From UBA791 sp963602355 (lineage in GTDB: Bacteria; Cyanobacteriota; Vampirovibrionia; Gastranaerophilales; Gastranaerophilaceae): a DNA stretch of 64,000 bases. Shown piece after piece: positions 1 through 7,076 of this stretch. The stretch spans positions 1-64,000 of the forward strand of contig CAVCIU010000001.1 in the NCBI GenBank assembly GCA_963602355.1. The letters are read 5' to 3'. The notes under the pieces are model-generated. The model was not told the origin of the DNA and made no database searches. It worked only from the letters and a program-made list of their open reading frames with translations. The position numbers and the translations under genes are program-made. Positions within the stretch are counted from its first letter, which is position 1, and every line of letters begins with the position of its first letter.

Positions 1-15
1 TTACTTTTCTCCTTT
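1..15 (-). promoter_or_regulatory. Ribosome binding site of a gene left of the window
   Basis: On the minus strand the edge reads AAGGAG followed by AAAAGTAA, so a start codon directly left of base 1 would have ideal spacing (8 nt). No coding part of that gene lies inside the window. This is inferred from the Shine-Dalgarno match alone. Confidence 0.45.
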
Positions 16-84
16 TTATTCTAAGTAAAATGTAACTAATTACTTGACATGTACAATTGCGAACGAATGTGGCGAGGGGAAAAT

Positions 85-324
85 GCCCTCTGCTCACTCT
101 ACTGCGCTCGCATTAAACGGCAACACTCTCAACTGCAACTTACACTACGTTTCCTTTTATCCGTAAGGCATAAATCAAATAATATGCCTTACGGATAAAA
201 GTCAACTACGGAGACAGGCTCACAAGTTGCGCTTTAGCTCAACTGTTCGCTTTGTCAAAGCTCAACGTTTCCGTTGACAGTTGCTCGACTCTCGCTACGC
301 TCGTGCCTCTGCTCGCTTGCACTC
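85..324. repeat. Composite intergenic repeat (family I boundaries, family IV core)
   Basis: This region holds no gene. It starts with CCCTCTGCTCACTC and GCGCTCGCATTAAACGG (about 85-120) and ends with GCCTCTGCTCGCTTGC (305-320). The same boundary words flank other spacers at 12.5, 14.1-14.3, 31.0 and (reversed) 49.2 kb. The interior carries the long hairpin listed separately. The right boundary runs into the stop codon (323-325) of the LuxR-type regulator, so the element sits exactly at that gene's 3' end. Bases 16-84 show nothing recognisable. Confidence 0.6.
146..255. repeat. Family IV hairpin repeat, copy 1
   Basis: Perfect 18-bp inverted repeat: 154-171 (CTTTTATCCGTAAGGCAT) pairs with 184-201 around a 12-nt loop. 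It is preceded by ACGTTTCC and followed by GGAGACAGGCTCACAAG and CTGTTCGCTTTGTCAAA. The same flanks and an imperfect hairpin recur at 14316-14427. No T-tract follows on either strand, so it is not a typical intrinsic terminator. Confidence 0.7.
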
Positions 325-991
325 ACACCAAGCCCTCTTTCAGAGCCTTTACGGCAGCCTGTGTTCTATCATCAACCACAAGTTTTTGGATAACATTACA
401 AACATGTGCCTTTGCCGTATGTTCACTAATTGTCAACATCTCCGCAATCTCATGGTTAGATTTTCCTTCAACAATTAGTTTCAAAACCTCGTATTCCCTT
501 TGTGTTAAATTGGAATGCTGTTCCCTAAAAGCAGCCCTCGTCATTTGTCGTTGAGGAATAACTGCGCCATTATTCTTATCCCTCAAGATAGGCACCGCCT
601 GAGGGTCAATCCACATTGCGCCGTCTTTTATGCTTCTAATAATCATCATCAGAACATCTGTATTAATATCCTTCAACACATAAGCACTCGCACCCGCAGA
701 AAGTGAATTAAAAATTTCCTTCTCAGAAAGATGACTCGTCAACACAACAACTTTAATCTTATTATTGTATTCCAAAATCTTTTTAGTAAGCTCAATTCCA
801 CTCATATCAGGCAACCCAATATCCATTAAAACGACATCTATCTGCATCGTTTTTACAATATTCATCGCCTCTCTCGCACTCTCTGCCTCAGCAACAATAT
901 TCAAATCTTCATATTCGTCAAACAACGATTTTAAGCCCACTCTCATTAATTTATGATCTTCTACCATTAGTATTCTTACTGGTATTGACAT
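323..991 (-). CDS. NarL/FixJ-family response regulator
   Basis: A 222-residue two-domain regulator. The receiver domain (about residues 5-120) has the acidic pocket VEDH at 10-13, the phosphoacceptor Asp57 in VLMDIGLP, Thr in VVLTS and a Lys in YVLKD. A LuxR-type helix-turn-helix follows (about 155-215: LTQREYEVLKLIVEGKSNHE, then a recognition helix around SEHTAKAHV). Such proteins bind DNA as dimers after phosphorylation. No kinase gene is adjacent, so its partner is unknown. The start has a GGGGAA ribosome site upstream. The stop lies inside the edge of a repeat element. The family call is firm; the regulon cannot be told. Confidence 0.9.
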   Translation of the reverse strand: MSIPVRILMVEDHKLMRVGLKSLFDEYEDLNIVAEAESAREAMNIVKTMQIDVVLMDIGLPDMSGIELTKKILEYNNKIKVVVLTSHLSEKEIFNSLSAGASAYVLKDINTDVLMMIIRSIKDGAMWIDPQAVPILRDKNNGAVIPQRQMTRAAFREQHSNLTQREYEVLKLIVEGKSNHEIAEMLTISEHTAKAHVCNVIQKLVVDDRTQAAVKALKEGLV

Positions 992-1045
992 AACAAATTC
1001 CCCCTACTTTCTCCGTGTTTATATAATAAAATTTTTTTACCAATA

Positions 1046-1094
1046 AAAAATCCGAAAACACGTCTCACTACTAGACATTATTTTTCGGATTTTT
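1046..1094 (-). terminator. Nested-hairpin intrinsic terminator
   Basis: AAAAATCCGAAAA (1046-1058) pairs with TTTTCGGATTTTT (1082-1094). An inner GTCT...AGAC stem lies in the loop. It sits just after the stop of the leftward 451-residue gene and would end that transcript before the regulator gene. Confidence 0.75.
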
Positions 1095-1116
1095 ATACTA
1101 TCTAAAATCTAATTTA

Positions 1117-2472
1117 TTATTTAAGTAAAGTGTTTGAAACTTTATCCATAAATGCTGCTGTATTTTTTAAAGCTCTTTGTGCTCTTGCTGAATCTTGAGG
1201 CAAGTTAGAAGTTTGAGGATTTGAAACAACTGTTTGTTGTTGAGTTTGAGCTTGAACTTGTGGTTGTTGAGCAACAACTGGTTCTTTATCTTCTAAAGCT
1301 TCTGCTACTGCTGCAAGTTGTTCTCTGTTTAACATTGGAGAAGGTTGTTGGCTCATAATCAAGTTTCTGCAAGCTTCTTGAACTAATTTATAATCTTCTG
1401 TTTCTGTTCCTTCAGCTTCCATTCTTTGGTTTGCAGCTTCTAACAATGCTTGTAGAACTTCTTCATCATTTTGAGCCATTTCAGCGATTGCGTTTGTTTC
1501 TTCGTCTTTAGCTTTTTCTAATTCAGATTTACCAACTAATTTTCTTGAAGCATTAGATGCTAAAGTTTGTACAATTGAACCGCCTACATAAGAACAAGCT
1601 TTGTCAGCGAATGTACCAATTAAAGCACCTACTTTGCTATTACCGGTAGCAGCTTTAACGATTGTACCAAGTTTTGAACCTAATACAGAACCTGCTACCC
1701 AACCAGCTACTGATGAAAGAGTTGTTACAGCTGATTTACCTAATTGTTTGAAACCTCTTTTTGCACCTAATTTTCTAAAAGTAGGAACAACATTTGTTGC
1801 AACTTCAACACCACCTTCAACTGCTAACATGAATGAACCAGCTTCATTTCTGTAAGCATCTAAACATTTTGAGAAAGTTGGTGATTTTACAGCTAATTTG
1901 TTTAAGCCATTGTTTACTGCTGTAATACCTAAAGCGTTTTTAACTTTATTAAAGATACCGCCAGCTTTTGCAGCTTCTGCGTAATCTAAAGCTCTTGCTT
2001 CAACTAATTTTTGGCTTGCTTGTTTTAACAAGTTTTTAGGATTACCTGCTGTACCCATTGCACCTTTAGCATATGTCTCAGCTTGTGCATATAAGCTTTG
2101 TGCATTTTTTGATAAAGTTTTTGTATATTCAGTGGCTGGAATATTTGATAAAACATTTTGAGCGCTTGCGCTTCTTAAAACACCTTTAAGACCAGAATTT
2201 TTTAATACGTTATTTGCAGATTTAGCATCTCTCGCTACTTCATTAAAAGCATTTTTGTAATTACCTTTATTAGTCTTTAACCATTGGTAACCTTCAAATG
2301 CAGACATTGTCAATGGATATGACATCAAGTTCATAGGGTCTAAACCATCAGTGATTTTTTCTTGTTTAGGTTTAACTTCCAAACCATTAGCATATCTAGC
2401 TAAGATTTGTAAGTCTTTTTGAGGATATCTATATGATTTTGAACCTAAACCTTGTACCAATTTAACCACCAA
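1117..2472 (-). CDS. Hypothetical protein with glycine-zipper hydrophobic core
   Basis: A 451-residue protein I do not recognise. The N-terminal half is Lys/Ala/Asn-rich and helical. Residues about 235-310 form glycine- and alanine-spaced hydrophobic stretches (SSVAGWVAGSVLGSKLG, VGALIGTF, YVGGSIV) resembling glycine-zipper membrane or pore segments. The C-terminus is acidic, then Gln-rich (about 400-430), then a short helix. There is no signal peptide. The start is TTG at 2472 (or GTG at 2469) with AAGG 9 nt upstream; no ATG fits. Its upstream box is shared with the small gene at 14518-14721. A phage-tape-like or surface role is possible but unproven. Confidence 0.6.
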   Translation of the reverse strand: MVVKLVQGLGSKSYRYPQKDLQILARYANGLEVKPKQEKITDGLDPMNLMSYPLTMSAFEGYQWLKTNKGNYKNAFNEVARDAKSANNVLKNSGLKGVLRSASAQNVLSNIPATEYTKTLSKNAQSLYAQAETYAKGAMGTAGNPKNLLKQASQKLVEARALDYAEAAKAGGIFNKVKNALGITAVNNGLNKLAVKSPTFSKCLDAYRNEAGSFMLAVEGGVEVATNVVPTFRKLGAKRGFKQLGKSAVTTLSSVAGWVAGSVLGSKLGTIVKAATGNSKVGALIGTFADKACSYVGGSIVQTLASNASRKLVGKSELEKAKDEETNAIAEMAQNDEEVLQALLEAANQRMEAEGTETEDYKLVQEACRNLIMSQQPSPMLNREQLAAVAEALEDKEPVVAQQPQVQAQTQQQTVVSNPQTSNLPQDSARAQRALKNTAAFMDKVSNTLLK

Positions 2473-2482
2473 ATTAATAAAC

Positions 2483-2522
2483 CTTACTCTTATATAAAAA
2501 CAGTTTTTTCATGGAAATTGCC
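2483..2522 (-). promoter_or_regulatory. Promoter-like box shared with the gene at 14518
   Basis: On the minus strand GGCAATTTC, exactly 17 nt, then TATATAAGAGTAAG. The same words at the same spacing precede the gene at 14518-14721 (box at 14742-14781). The spacing matches a -35/-10 layout, although GGCAAT is not the usual -35. Confidence 0.5.
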
Positions 2523-2642
2523 TATTTTACATGGTTTTGGGGATTTTTATTAACTTTTGTAACAAAAATTGGCTTTACTGAAATTTGAAATTTCTAAATT
2601 TGTTTATAGAGATGTAGAGAGTAAAATGTGAGGAGTTTTGAC

Positions 2643-2813
2643 ATGCCAGTTGGCGATTTAAAGATTGATCCATTACAACAACAAATGGAAATGGCTCTTG
2701 AAAATATGAAGCCTAAAACTGATGAAGAAAAAGCCGCTGATAAATCGGACATGTTATTTTCTTACATGAATATGATTGCTTTCAACAATAAAGTAGATTT
2801 GAAATTAAATTAA
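2643..2813 (+). CDS. Small hypothetical protein (56 aa)
   Basis: A soluble, charged peptide starting MPVGDLKIDPLQQQ. The ATG at 2643 has AGGAG 7 nt upstream, which favours it over the in-frame GTG at 2628. It is followed by a good intrinsic terminator. It is transcribed divergently from the glycine-zipper gene. No domain is recognised. The Met/Asn-rich C-terminal half could be a small helical protein. Confidence 0.6.
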   Translation: MPVGDLKIDPLQQQMEMALENMKPKTDEEKAADKSDMLFSYMNMIAFNNKVDLKLN

Positions 2814-2886
2814 ACACACACTAACTAACACTTACTCACACACACTTATTTAACATTAATTACCTTAGATAAAGTTTTAATGTAAA

Positions 2887-2919
2887 GCCTGATTTATTTA
2901 CAAATCGGGTTTTTTTTTG
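2887..2919 (+). terminator. Intrinsic terminator
   Basis: CCTGATTT (2888-2895) pairs with AAATCGGG (2902-2909) and is followed by nine or more T residues. It ends the small gene at 2643-2813. Confidence 0.8.
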
Positions 2920-2951
2920 TAAAATACAAATGTAAATACGAGGAAGCAAAA

Positions 2952-3623
2952 ATGAAATTATGTGTTTATTTTGGAACATTTAACCCTATCCACAATGCTC
3001 ACTTAGCTGTTGCTAACTTTATAAGAGCAAATTACGATTTTGATGTTATTTTATTTGTCCCAGCTTATAAGCCACCTCATAAAGAAATTGATGATGAATT
3101 GGCTCACCACAGACTTACTATGGTTAAATTGGCAATTTCTGGGGAAAGTAAATTTAGTTTCAGTAACATCGAATACAGCAACGTTAGATACTCGTACACA
3201 TATCTAACTATTCAAGAATTATACAAACGTTATCCAGGTATTGAAGGTAAAATTAACTTCGTTATCGGAACTGATGCCTTTAAAGAATTTGAAAACTGGT
3301 ACGAAGCGGATAAATTAAAAGATTTAGTCCATTTCATAGTTTTCCCTAGAGAAAAAGATTTTAATATTCATTATTTTGACTATTTAAAAGAAAGAGGCTA
3401 TGATTTTGAAATAGCTAAATTCGCATTTATCGATTTAGCATCTAGAGTTATCCGTTCTAGAATTAAAAAAGGCAAACCTGTAACAGGGCTTATGCCACCT
3501 AGTGTTATTGATTACATCAATAAAAATCAATTATACAGACCAAAACCAGAAGAAGATAAAATTCTGTTAAACACAGTTAAAATTGACACAGAAGAAAAAA
3601 ATGACGACAACAACAGCAACTAA
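2952..3623 (+). CDS. nadD: Nicotinate-nucleotide adenylyltransferase
   Basis: NadD joins nicotinate mononucleotide and ATP to make deamido-NAD, a late NAD synthesis step in the cytosol. The N-terminal nucleotidyltransferase signature GTFNPIHNAHL (about 8-18) is clear, with VIGTDAF in the middle and the C-terminal SRVIRSRIKKGK (ISTxIR-type) motif. The 223-residue length is slightly long because of a charged Glu/Asp/Asn tail. The ATG has GAGGAAG upstream. The 3' end overlaps the start of yqeK, so the two are translationally coupled, a common pairing. Confidence 0.93.
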   Translation: MKLCVYFGTFNPIHNAHLAVANFIRANYDFDVILFVPAYKPPHKEIDDELAHHRLTMVKLAISGESKFSFSNIEYSNVRYSYTYLTIQELYKRYPGIEGKINFVIGTDAFKEFENWYEADKLKDLVHFIVFPREKDFNIHYFDYLKERGYDFEIAKFAFIDLASRVIRSRIKKGKPVTGLMPPSVIDYINKNQLYRPKPEEDKILLNTVKIDTEEKNDDNNSN

Positions 3624-4188
3624 AAATTTAGAAGAAATAAAAGATTGGTTAAAAAACAATCTAAATGACGAACGCTACAGACACACACTTGGTGTGGCTG
3701 ATTGCGCTAAAGAATTAGCTTTAAAATATGGAATAGACCCAGAAAAAGCATATCTTGCAGGACTTCTACATGACTGTGCAAAATGTTTTGACAAAGAAAC
3801 TTCTAAATCATACTTCGACAAAGTTGATATAACAGAAGAAGAAAAAATCAATTACAAAACTTGGCATGCTCCAATTGGTACCTATATAGCAAAAACAGTT
3901 TTTGGTGTAGATGATGAAGAAATTCTATCTGCAATCCGTTGGCATACATTAGGCAAAATCAACATGAGCCTTTTTGAAAAAATCATTTTTCTTGCTGACA
4001 AAATCGAAACAGAAACAAGAGACAAAGATTGGTGCGAGCTTAACAGAAAACTTTTAAAAGAAGAACATGGTCTAGATAAAGCACTTTTAAACTGTTATAA
4101 TGCCACAATTAAAAGTCTTTGCGACAGAAATTTAAAAATCTGTAAGCTTACAATCGATATTTACAATGAGCTTCTTGATTTGGTTTAA
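3601..4188 (+). CDS. yqeK: HD-domain hydrolase, YqeK family
   Basis: A 195-residue HD phosphohydrolase. Metal ligands are visible as H in RHTLGV, HD in LLHDCAKC, and H in TWHAPIG and IRWHTLG. Characterised YqeK proteins hydrolyse diadenosine tetraphosphate (Ap4A). The ATG at 3601 overlaps the end of nadD; an in-frame TTG at 3583 is less likely. The nadD-yqeK order is widespread in Firmicutes, often followed by rsfS, which is absent here: a terminator follows directly. Confidence 0.9.
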   Translation: MTTTTATKNLEEIKDWLKNNLNDERYRHTLGVADCAKELALKYGIDPEKAYLAGLLHDCAKCFDKETSKSYFDKVDITEEEKINYKTWHAPIGTYIAKTVFGVDDEEILSAIRWHTLGKINMSLFEKIIFLADKIETETRDKDWCELNRKLLKEEHGLDKALLNCYNATIKSLCDRNLKICKLTIDIYNELLDLV

Positions 4189-4207
4189 ATTTAAAAATTT
4201 TTATAGC

Positions 4208-4245
4208 AAAAGAGTGGCGAAGCCTTCGGCTTCGCCACTCTTTTT
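4208..4245. terminator. Bidirectional intrinsic terminator
   Basis: A 17-bp perfect stem (4208-4224 with 4228-4244, loop TTC) flanked by A and T runs, between convergent yqeK and the first HNH gene. Its GGCGAAGCC/GGCTTCGCC core is the same as in the terminator at 15570-15602. Confidence 0.85.
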
Positions 4246-4256
4246 ATTTATTTTAA

Positions 4257-5516
4257 TTATTTTCTAGTTGGTCTTCTAGTAGGTTTTTTACCACCGTGTG
4301 GTTTTTTAGTTCCATTTGGTTTTTTAGAACCAGAAATTTTTGTTTCGTCTTTTTTATCTTCAGTTTTTTCTGGTTTTGGTTTTTGTGGTAATGGAGTTGG
4401 AGCTGGTAAACCACGTTCTTTTCTAACTTTATCGATTTCTTCTGGATTTAAAACTTTTAAATCAATAGCGCCTTGAGTTTCACCTTCAACTGCTTTTTCT
4501 AAATCAACCATGTGGTCTTCATATCTTGTACCCATTTTACCATTGATGATTTGCTCTGAAATATAGTCAGCATATTTTTGAGTAGCTGATGGCATATTTG
4601 GGTAAGTTGATTGCCAGTATTGGTTTAAGTTTAAACTACCTCTGTTGTTGTTACATTCAGCACATTCGCCCATGTAGTTTTCAGTGTTGTTTGGACCACC
4701 TTTAGATTTTGGGTGAATATGTTCAGTTGTCATAACAGCTGTTGCGATTAATCTTCTTGCGATACCAACTGAATCTGAAGCTTGAACTTTTTGAATAACT
4801 TTAGCAACACCTTTTTCGTCTAATGGTAATTCAATAGCTTCTGTCAATAATTTTTGAGATTTTTCTTGATCATCTTCTGTTAATTTTTTAAGGTTAGCTA
4901 AGAATGTACCTCTGCCAAAACCGTTTCTAACGTTTCTTTCAATCATAGACTTTTGGCTTTGAGCATATTTAGAAACTTTATTTTTTTCGCCGTAAAGTTC
5001 TTGAGCTTTTTTATCAACATTATCTAAAACAATTAAGTTTTCTTTATTGAAAAGTTTTGTAGAATTCATATCTTTATCAGCCAAGTCAGAAAGTTTTTGG
5101 TTTGGATATTTGATAGCTCTTTCCATTAATTCACGAGCTACAGGTCTTTCGTTACGTCTGATTTTGTGTAAATTTGATGCAAATACGTTTGCTAATTCTT
5201 CACCTTTAGCTTTTGAAGCGATTGCAACGAATTCATTTTGTTCTTTTGAATTCATCATTTCAGCACCACAGCATGCGCATGGTACGTTGTCTATTTGTTT
5301 AACAACAAACTCACCTGTTGAACAAGGATAACCTTTGAATGATGGTACATTTTGCATACCCAAGAAATAGTTCATAATAGCTTTTGCGCCATTGTTTGTT
5401 TGTTGTGGAAATCTGTTTTCGATTGGATTTGTTACTAGTTGTGGATTTTTTTCAGCAGCTTTGTTTTGAACACTAAATGTTGCAGGTGCCGCCATTGTGA
5501 TAGCATTAATTTTCAT
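4257..5516 (-). CDS. HNH-nuclease-like protein, paralogue 1
   Basis: A 419-residue protein. The C-terminal half has an HNH-type zinc motif: EHIHPKSKGGPNNTENY, then ECAECNNNRG (about 262-300). That matches the H-x3-P, GG-x5-N and CxxCN layout of HNH endonucleases. Near the N-terminus are an FKG motif (60-62) and a CACCG zinc-knuckle-like cluster around residue 80. The C-terminal tail is very rich in Lys, Pro and Arg. It has a paralogue immediately upstream (5730-6971). There is no signal peptide. Nuclease activity is inferred only from the motif, and no methylase or immunity gene is adjacent. Confidence 0.75.
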   Translation of the reverse strand: MKINAITMAAPATFSVQNKAAEKNPQLVTNPIENRFPQQTNNGAKAIMNYFLGMQNVPSFKGYPCSTGEFVVKQIDNVPCACCGAEMMNSKEQNEFVAIASKAKGEELANVFASNLHKIRRNERPVARELMERAIKYPNQKLSDLADKDMNSTKLFNKENLIVLDNVDKKAQELYGEKNKVSKYAQSQKSMIERNVRNGFGRGTFLANLKKLTEDDQEKSQKLLTEAIELPLDEKGVAKVIQKVQASDSVGIARRLIATAVMTTEHIHPKSKGGPNNTENYMGECAECNNNRGSLNLNQYWQSTYPNMPSATQKYADYISEQIINGKMGTRYEDHMVDLEKAVEGETQGAIDLKVLNPEEIDKVRKERGLPAPTPLPQKPKPEKTEDKKDETKISGSKKPNGTKKPHGGKKPTRRPTRK

Positions 5517-5668
5517 TTACCTACTCTACCCTTCTTAAATATATTCGTAAATTGCAGAAAATTGTTCTATTGTGTGGACATATATTCTGTGGATATATCT
5601 ATAATGACTCTAAAATATATTTTTGCTACCTATTTTAACAAATATTTACAATTTATTTACAAAATCGT

Positions 5669-5706
5669 AAAAAAGATGAGTTAAACTGTGTTAACTCATC
5701 TTTTTT
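5669..5706. terminator. Intrinsic terminator
   Basis: AAAAAAGATGAGTTAA (5669-5684) pairs perfectly with 5691-5706, loop ACTGTG. The poly-A/T arms make it usable in both directions. It lies right after the stop of the upstream HNH paralogue. Confidence 0.85.
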
Positions 5707-5729
5707 AAACTTATAATTATAGTTTTAAC

Positions 5730-6971
5730 CTATGCTACTTTTTCAGCTGTTGGAGCTTTTGCTGGTCTTGGAGCTGGAAGAGGATTTTGTTCATGAGGTT
5801 TCTTTTTTTGTTCTCTTCTTGCTTTTTCAACGTTTTCTTGTGTTGGTTGTGGAAGAGGTTCTAAACCTTTTTCTGCTCTTTTCTTATTGATTTCTTCTGG
5901 ATTTAAAACTTTTAATGTAATTGCACCTTTTGTTTCTGATTCAACTGCAACTTTTAAGTCTTTAGGATAATCAACGAAGTGAGGACCAATTTCCCCTGAT
6001 ACAACTTTTTCTGTTACATCATCACAGAATTGTTGAACGTTGTATGGCATTGATGGATATCTGCTCATCCAATATGAATTCAAATCATAATTTTGTCTGT
6101 TTTCATTACATTCATTACATTCACTCATGTAGTTTTCAGTGTTGTTTGGACCACCTAAAGATTTTGGGTGAATATGTTCAGCTGTTTTTACAGCATTGCA
6201 ATATAATGTTCTAATAAATTTTCTTGGTTGTTGAATTTTCTTTGTCATTTTTTGGAAATAATCATCTTCAAATGGCATATCAATTGCAACATTTAAAACT
6301 TTACCTTTTGCCTTAGCATCGCCCATTTCTGTTGTTAAATTATCCATTTTAGCAACGAAATCAGCTCTGTTAAATTTTGGATTGTTTTCTTGACCGTTTA
6401 TAAGTGGTTTTTGTGATTTTACAAATTTTGAAATCTTGTTATCTTCACCATAAAGTTCTTTAGCTTTTGCATCAACATCATCTAAAACAGCTAATTGACC
6501 ATTTTTCAAGATACTTTCTGGATCTTTAGCCATTTCATCACATAATTCATATGTTGTTTTATCTGGATATTTTTCACCTAAGGCTTTCATACCTCTGATA
6601 ATTGTTTTTTCAACTGGACGGTAAATATCCATTGTATCTTCAATGAAATTATTTCTTTCTTCCCCTCTAATTTGAGTTAATTTTTGTGCAAATTTATCTA
6701 CATTTTCGTTGCCGGCAAGCATTTTCTTACCGCAACATGCGCATGGAACCATTGCCATATTATGGTTAAATTCACCTGTATCGCAAGGAAAACCCTTAAA
6801 TGCGACTTGTTGAGCGCCCATAAAATAGCTCTTTAATGCTGCTGCACCTTTGTCATTTACGACTTCTTTGTTGTTTGCTAGAGGTAATTGTGTTTTTTCT
6901 TCCTTATTATCTTTAGCTTTTGTTTCTACCTTGTTTGTTAAAACAGTTGCTCTTAATTCGTTAATGTTCAA
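5730..6971 (-). CDS. HNH-nuclease-like protein, paralogue 2
   Basis: Paralogue of the gene at 4257-5516, with the same order: FKGFPCDTGEF and CACCGKKM near the N-terminus, a long helical middle, then EHIHPKSLGGPNNTENYM and ECNECNENRQ, and a Pro/Lys-rich tail. The frame stays open to 7073, but the extra hydrophobic 34 residues have no counterpart in paralogue 1. I therefore take the TTG at 6971 (MNINELRATV, matching MKINAITMAA), giving 413 residues. Both genes share TGCAATTTAC just upstream. The function is unknown; nucleic-acid cleavage is plausible from the motif only. Confidence 0.7.
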   Translation of the reverse strand: MNINELRATVLTNKVETKAKDNKEEKTQLPLANNKEVVNDKGAAALKSYFMGAQQVAFKGFPCDTGEFNHNMAMVPCACCGKKMLAGNENVDKFAQKLTQIRGEERNNFIEDTMDIYRPVEKTIIRGMKALGEKYPDKTTYELCDEMAKDPESILKNGQLAVLDDVDAKAKELYGEDNKISKFVKSQKPLINGQENNPKFNRADFVAKMDNLTTEMGDAKAKGKVLNVAIDMPFEDDYFQKMTKKIQQPRKFIRTLYCNAVKTAEHIHPKSLGGPNNTENYMSECNECNENRQNYDLNSYWMSRYPSMPYNVQQFCDDVTEKVVSGEIGPHFVDYPKDLKVAVESETKGAITLKVLNPEEINKKRAEKGLEPLPQPTQENVEKARREQKKKPHEQNPLPAPRPAKAPTAEKVA

Positions 6972-7076
6972 AATAACACACTTTCTATATAAAAATTTTG
7001 TAAATTGCAATACACCTACACATATATTTAAACTCCATGCCCTTAAAAAAATTGCCTTATTGTTAAGAAACATGAA

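Noticed and set aside
252..554. Rightward 100-codon frame over the regulator's end
   Set aside because: Lies in the repeat and antisense to the response regulator; composition not protein-like and no ribosome site.
3583..3600. Earlier TTG start for yqeK
   Set aside because: ATG 3601 is stronger; the extension MTQKKK is within the nadD tail and not part of the HD fold.
6972..7073. N-terminal 34-residue extension of HNH paralogue 2
   Set aside because: Not shared with paralogue 1; sequence looks like a 5' untranslated region containing the TGCAATTTAC word common to both.
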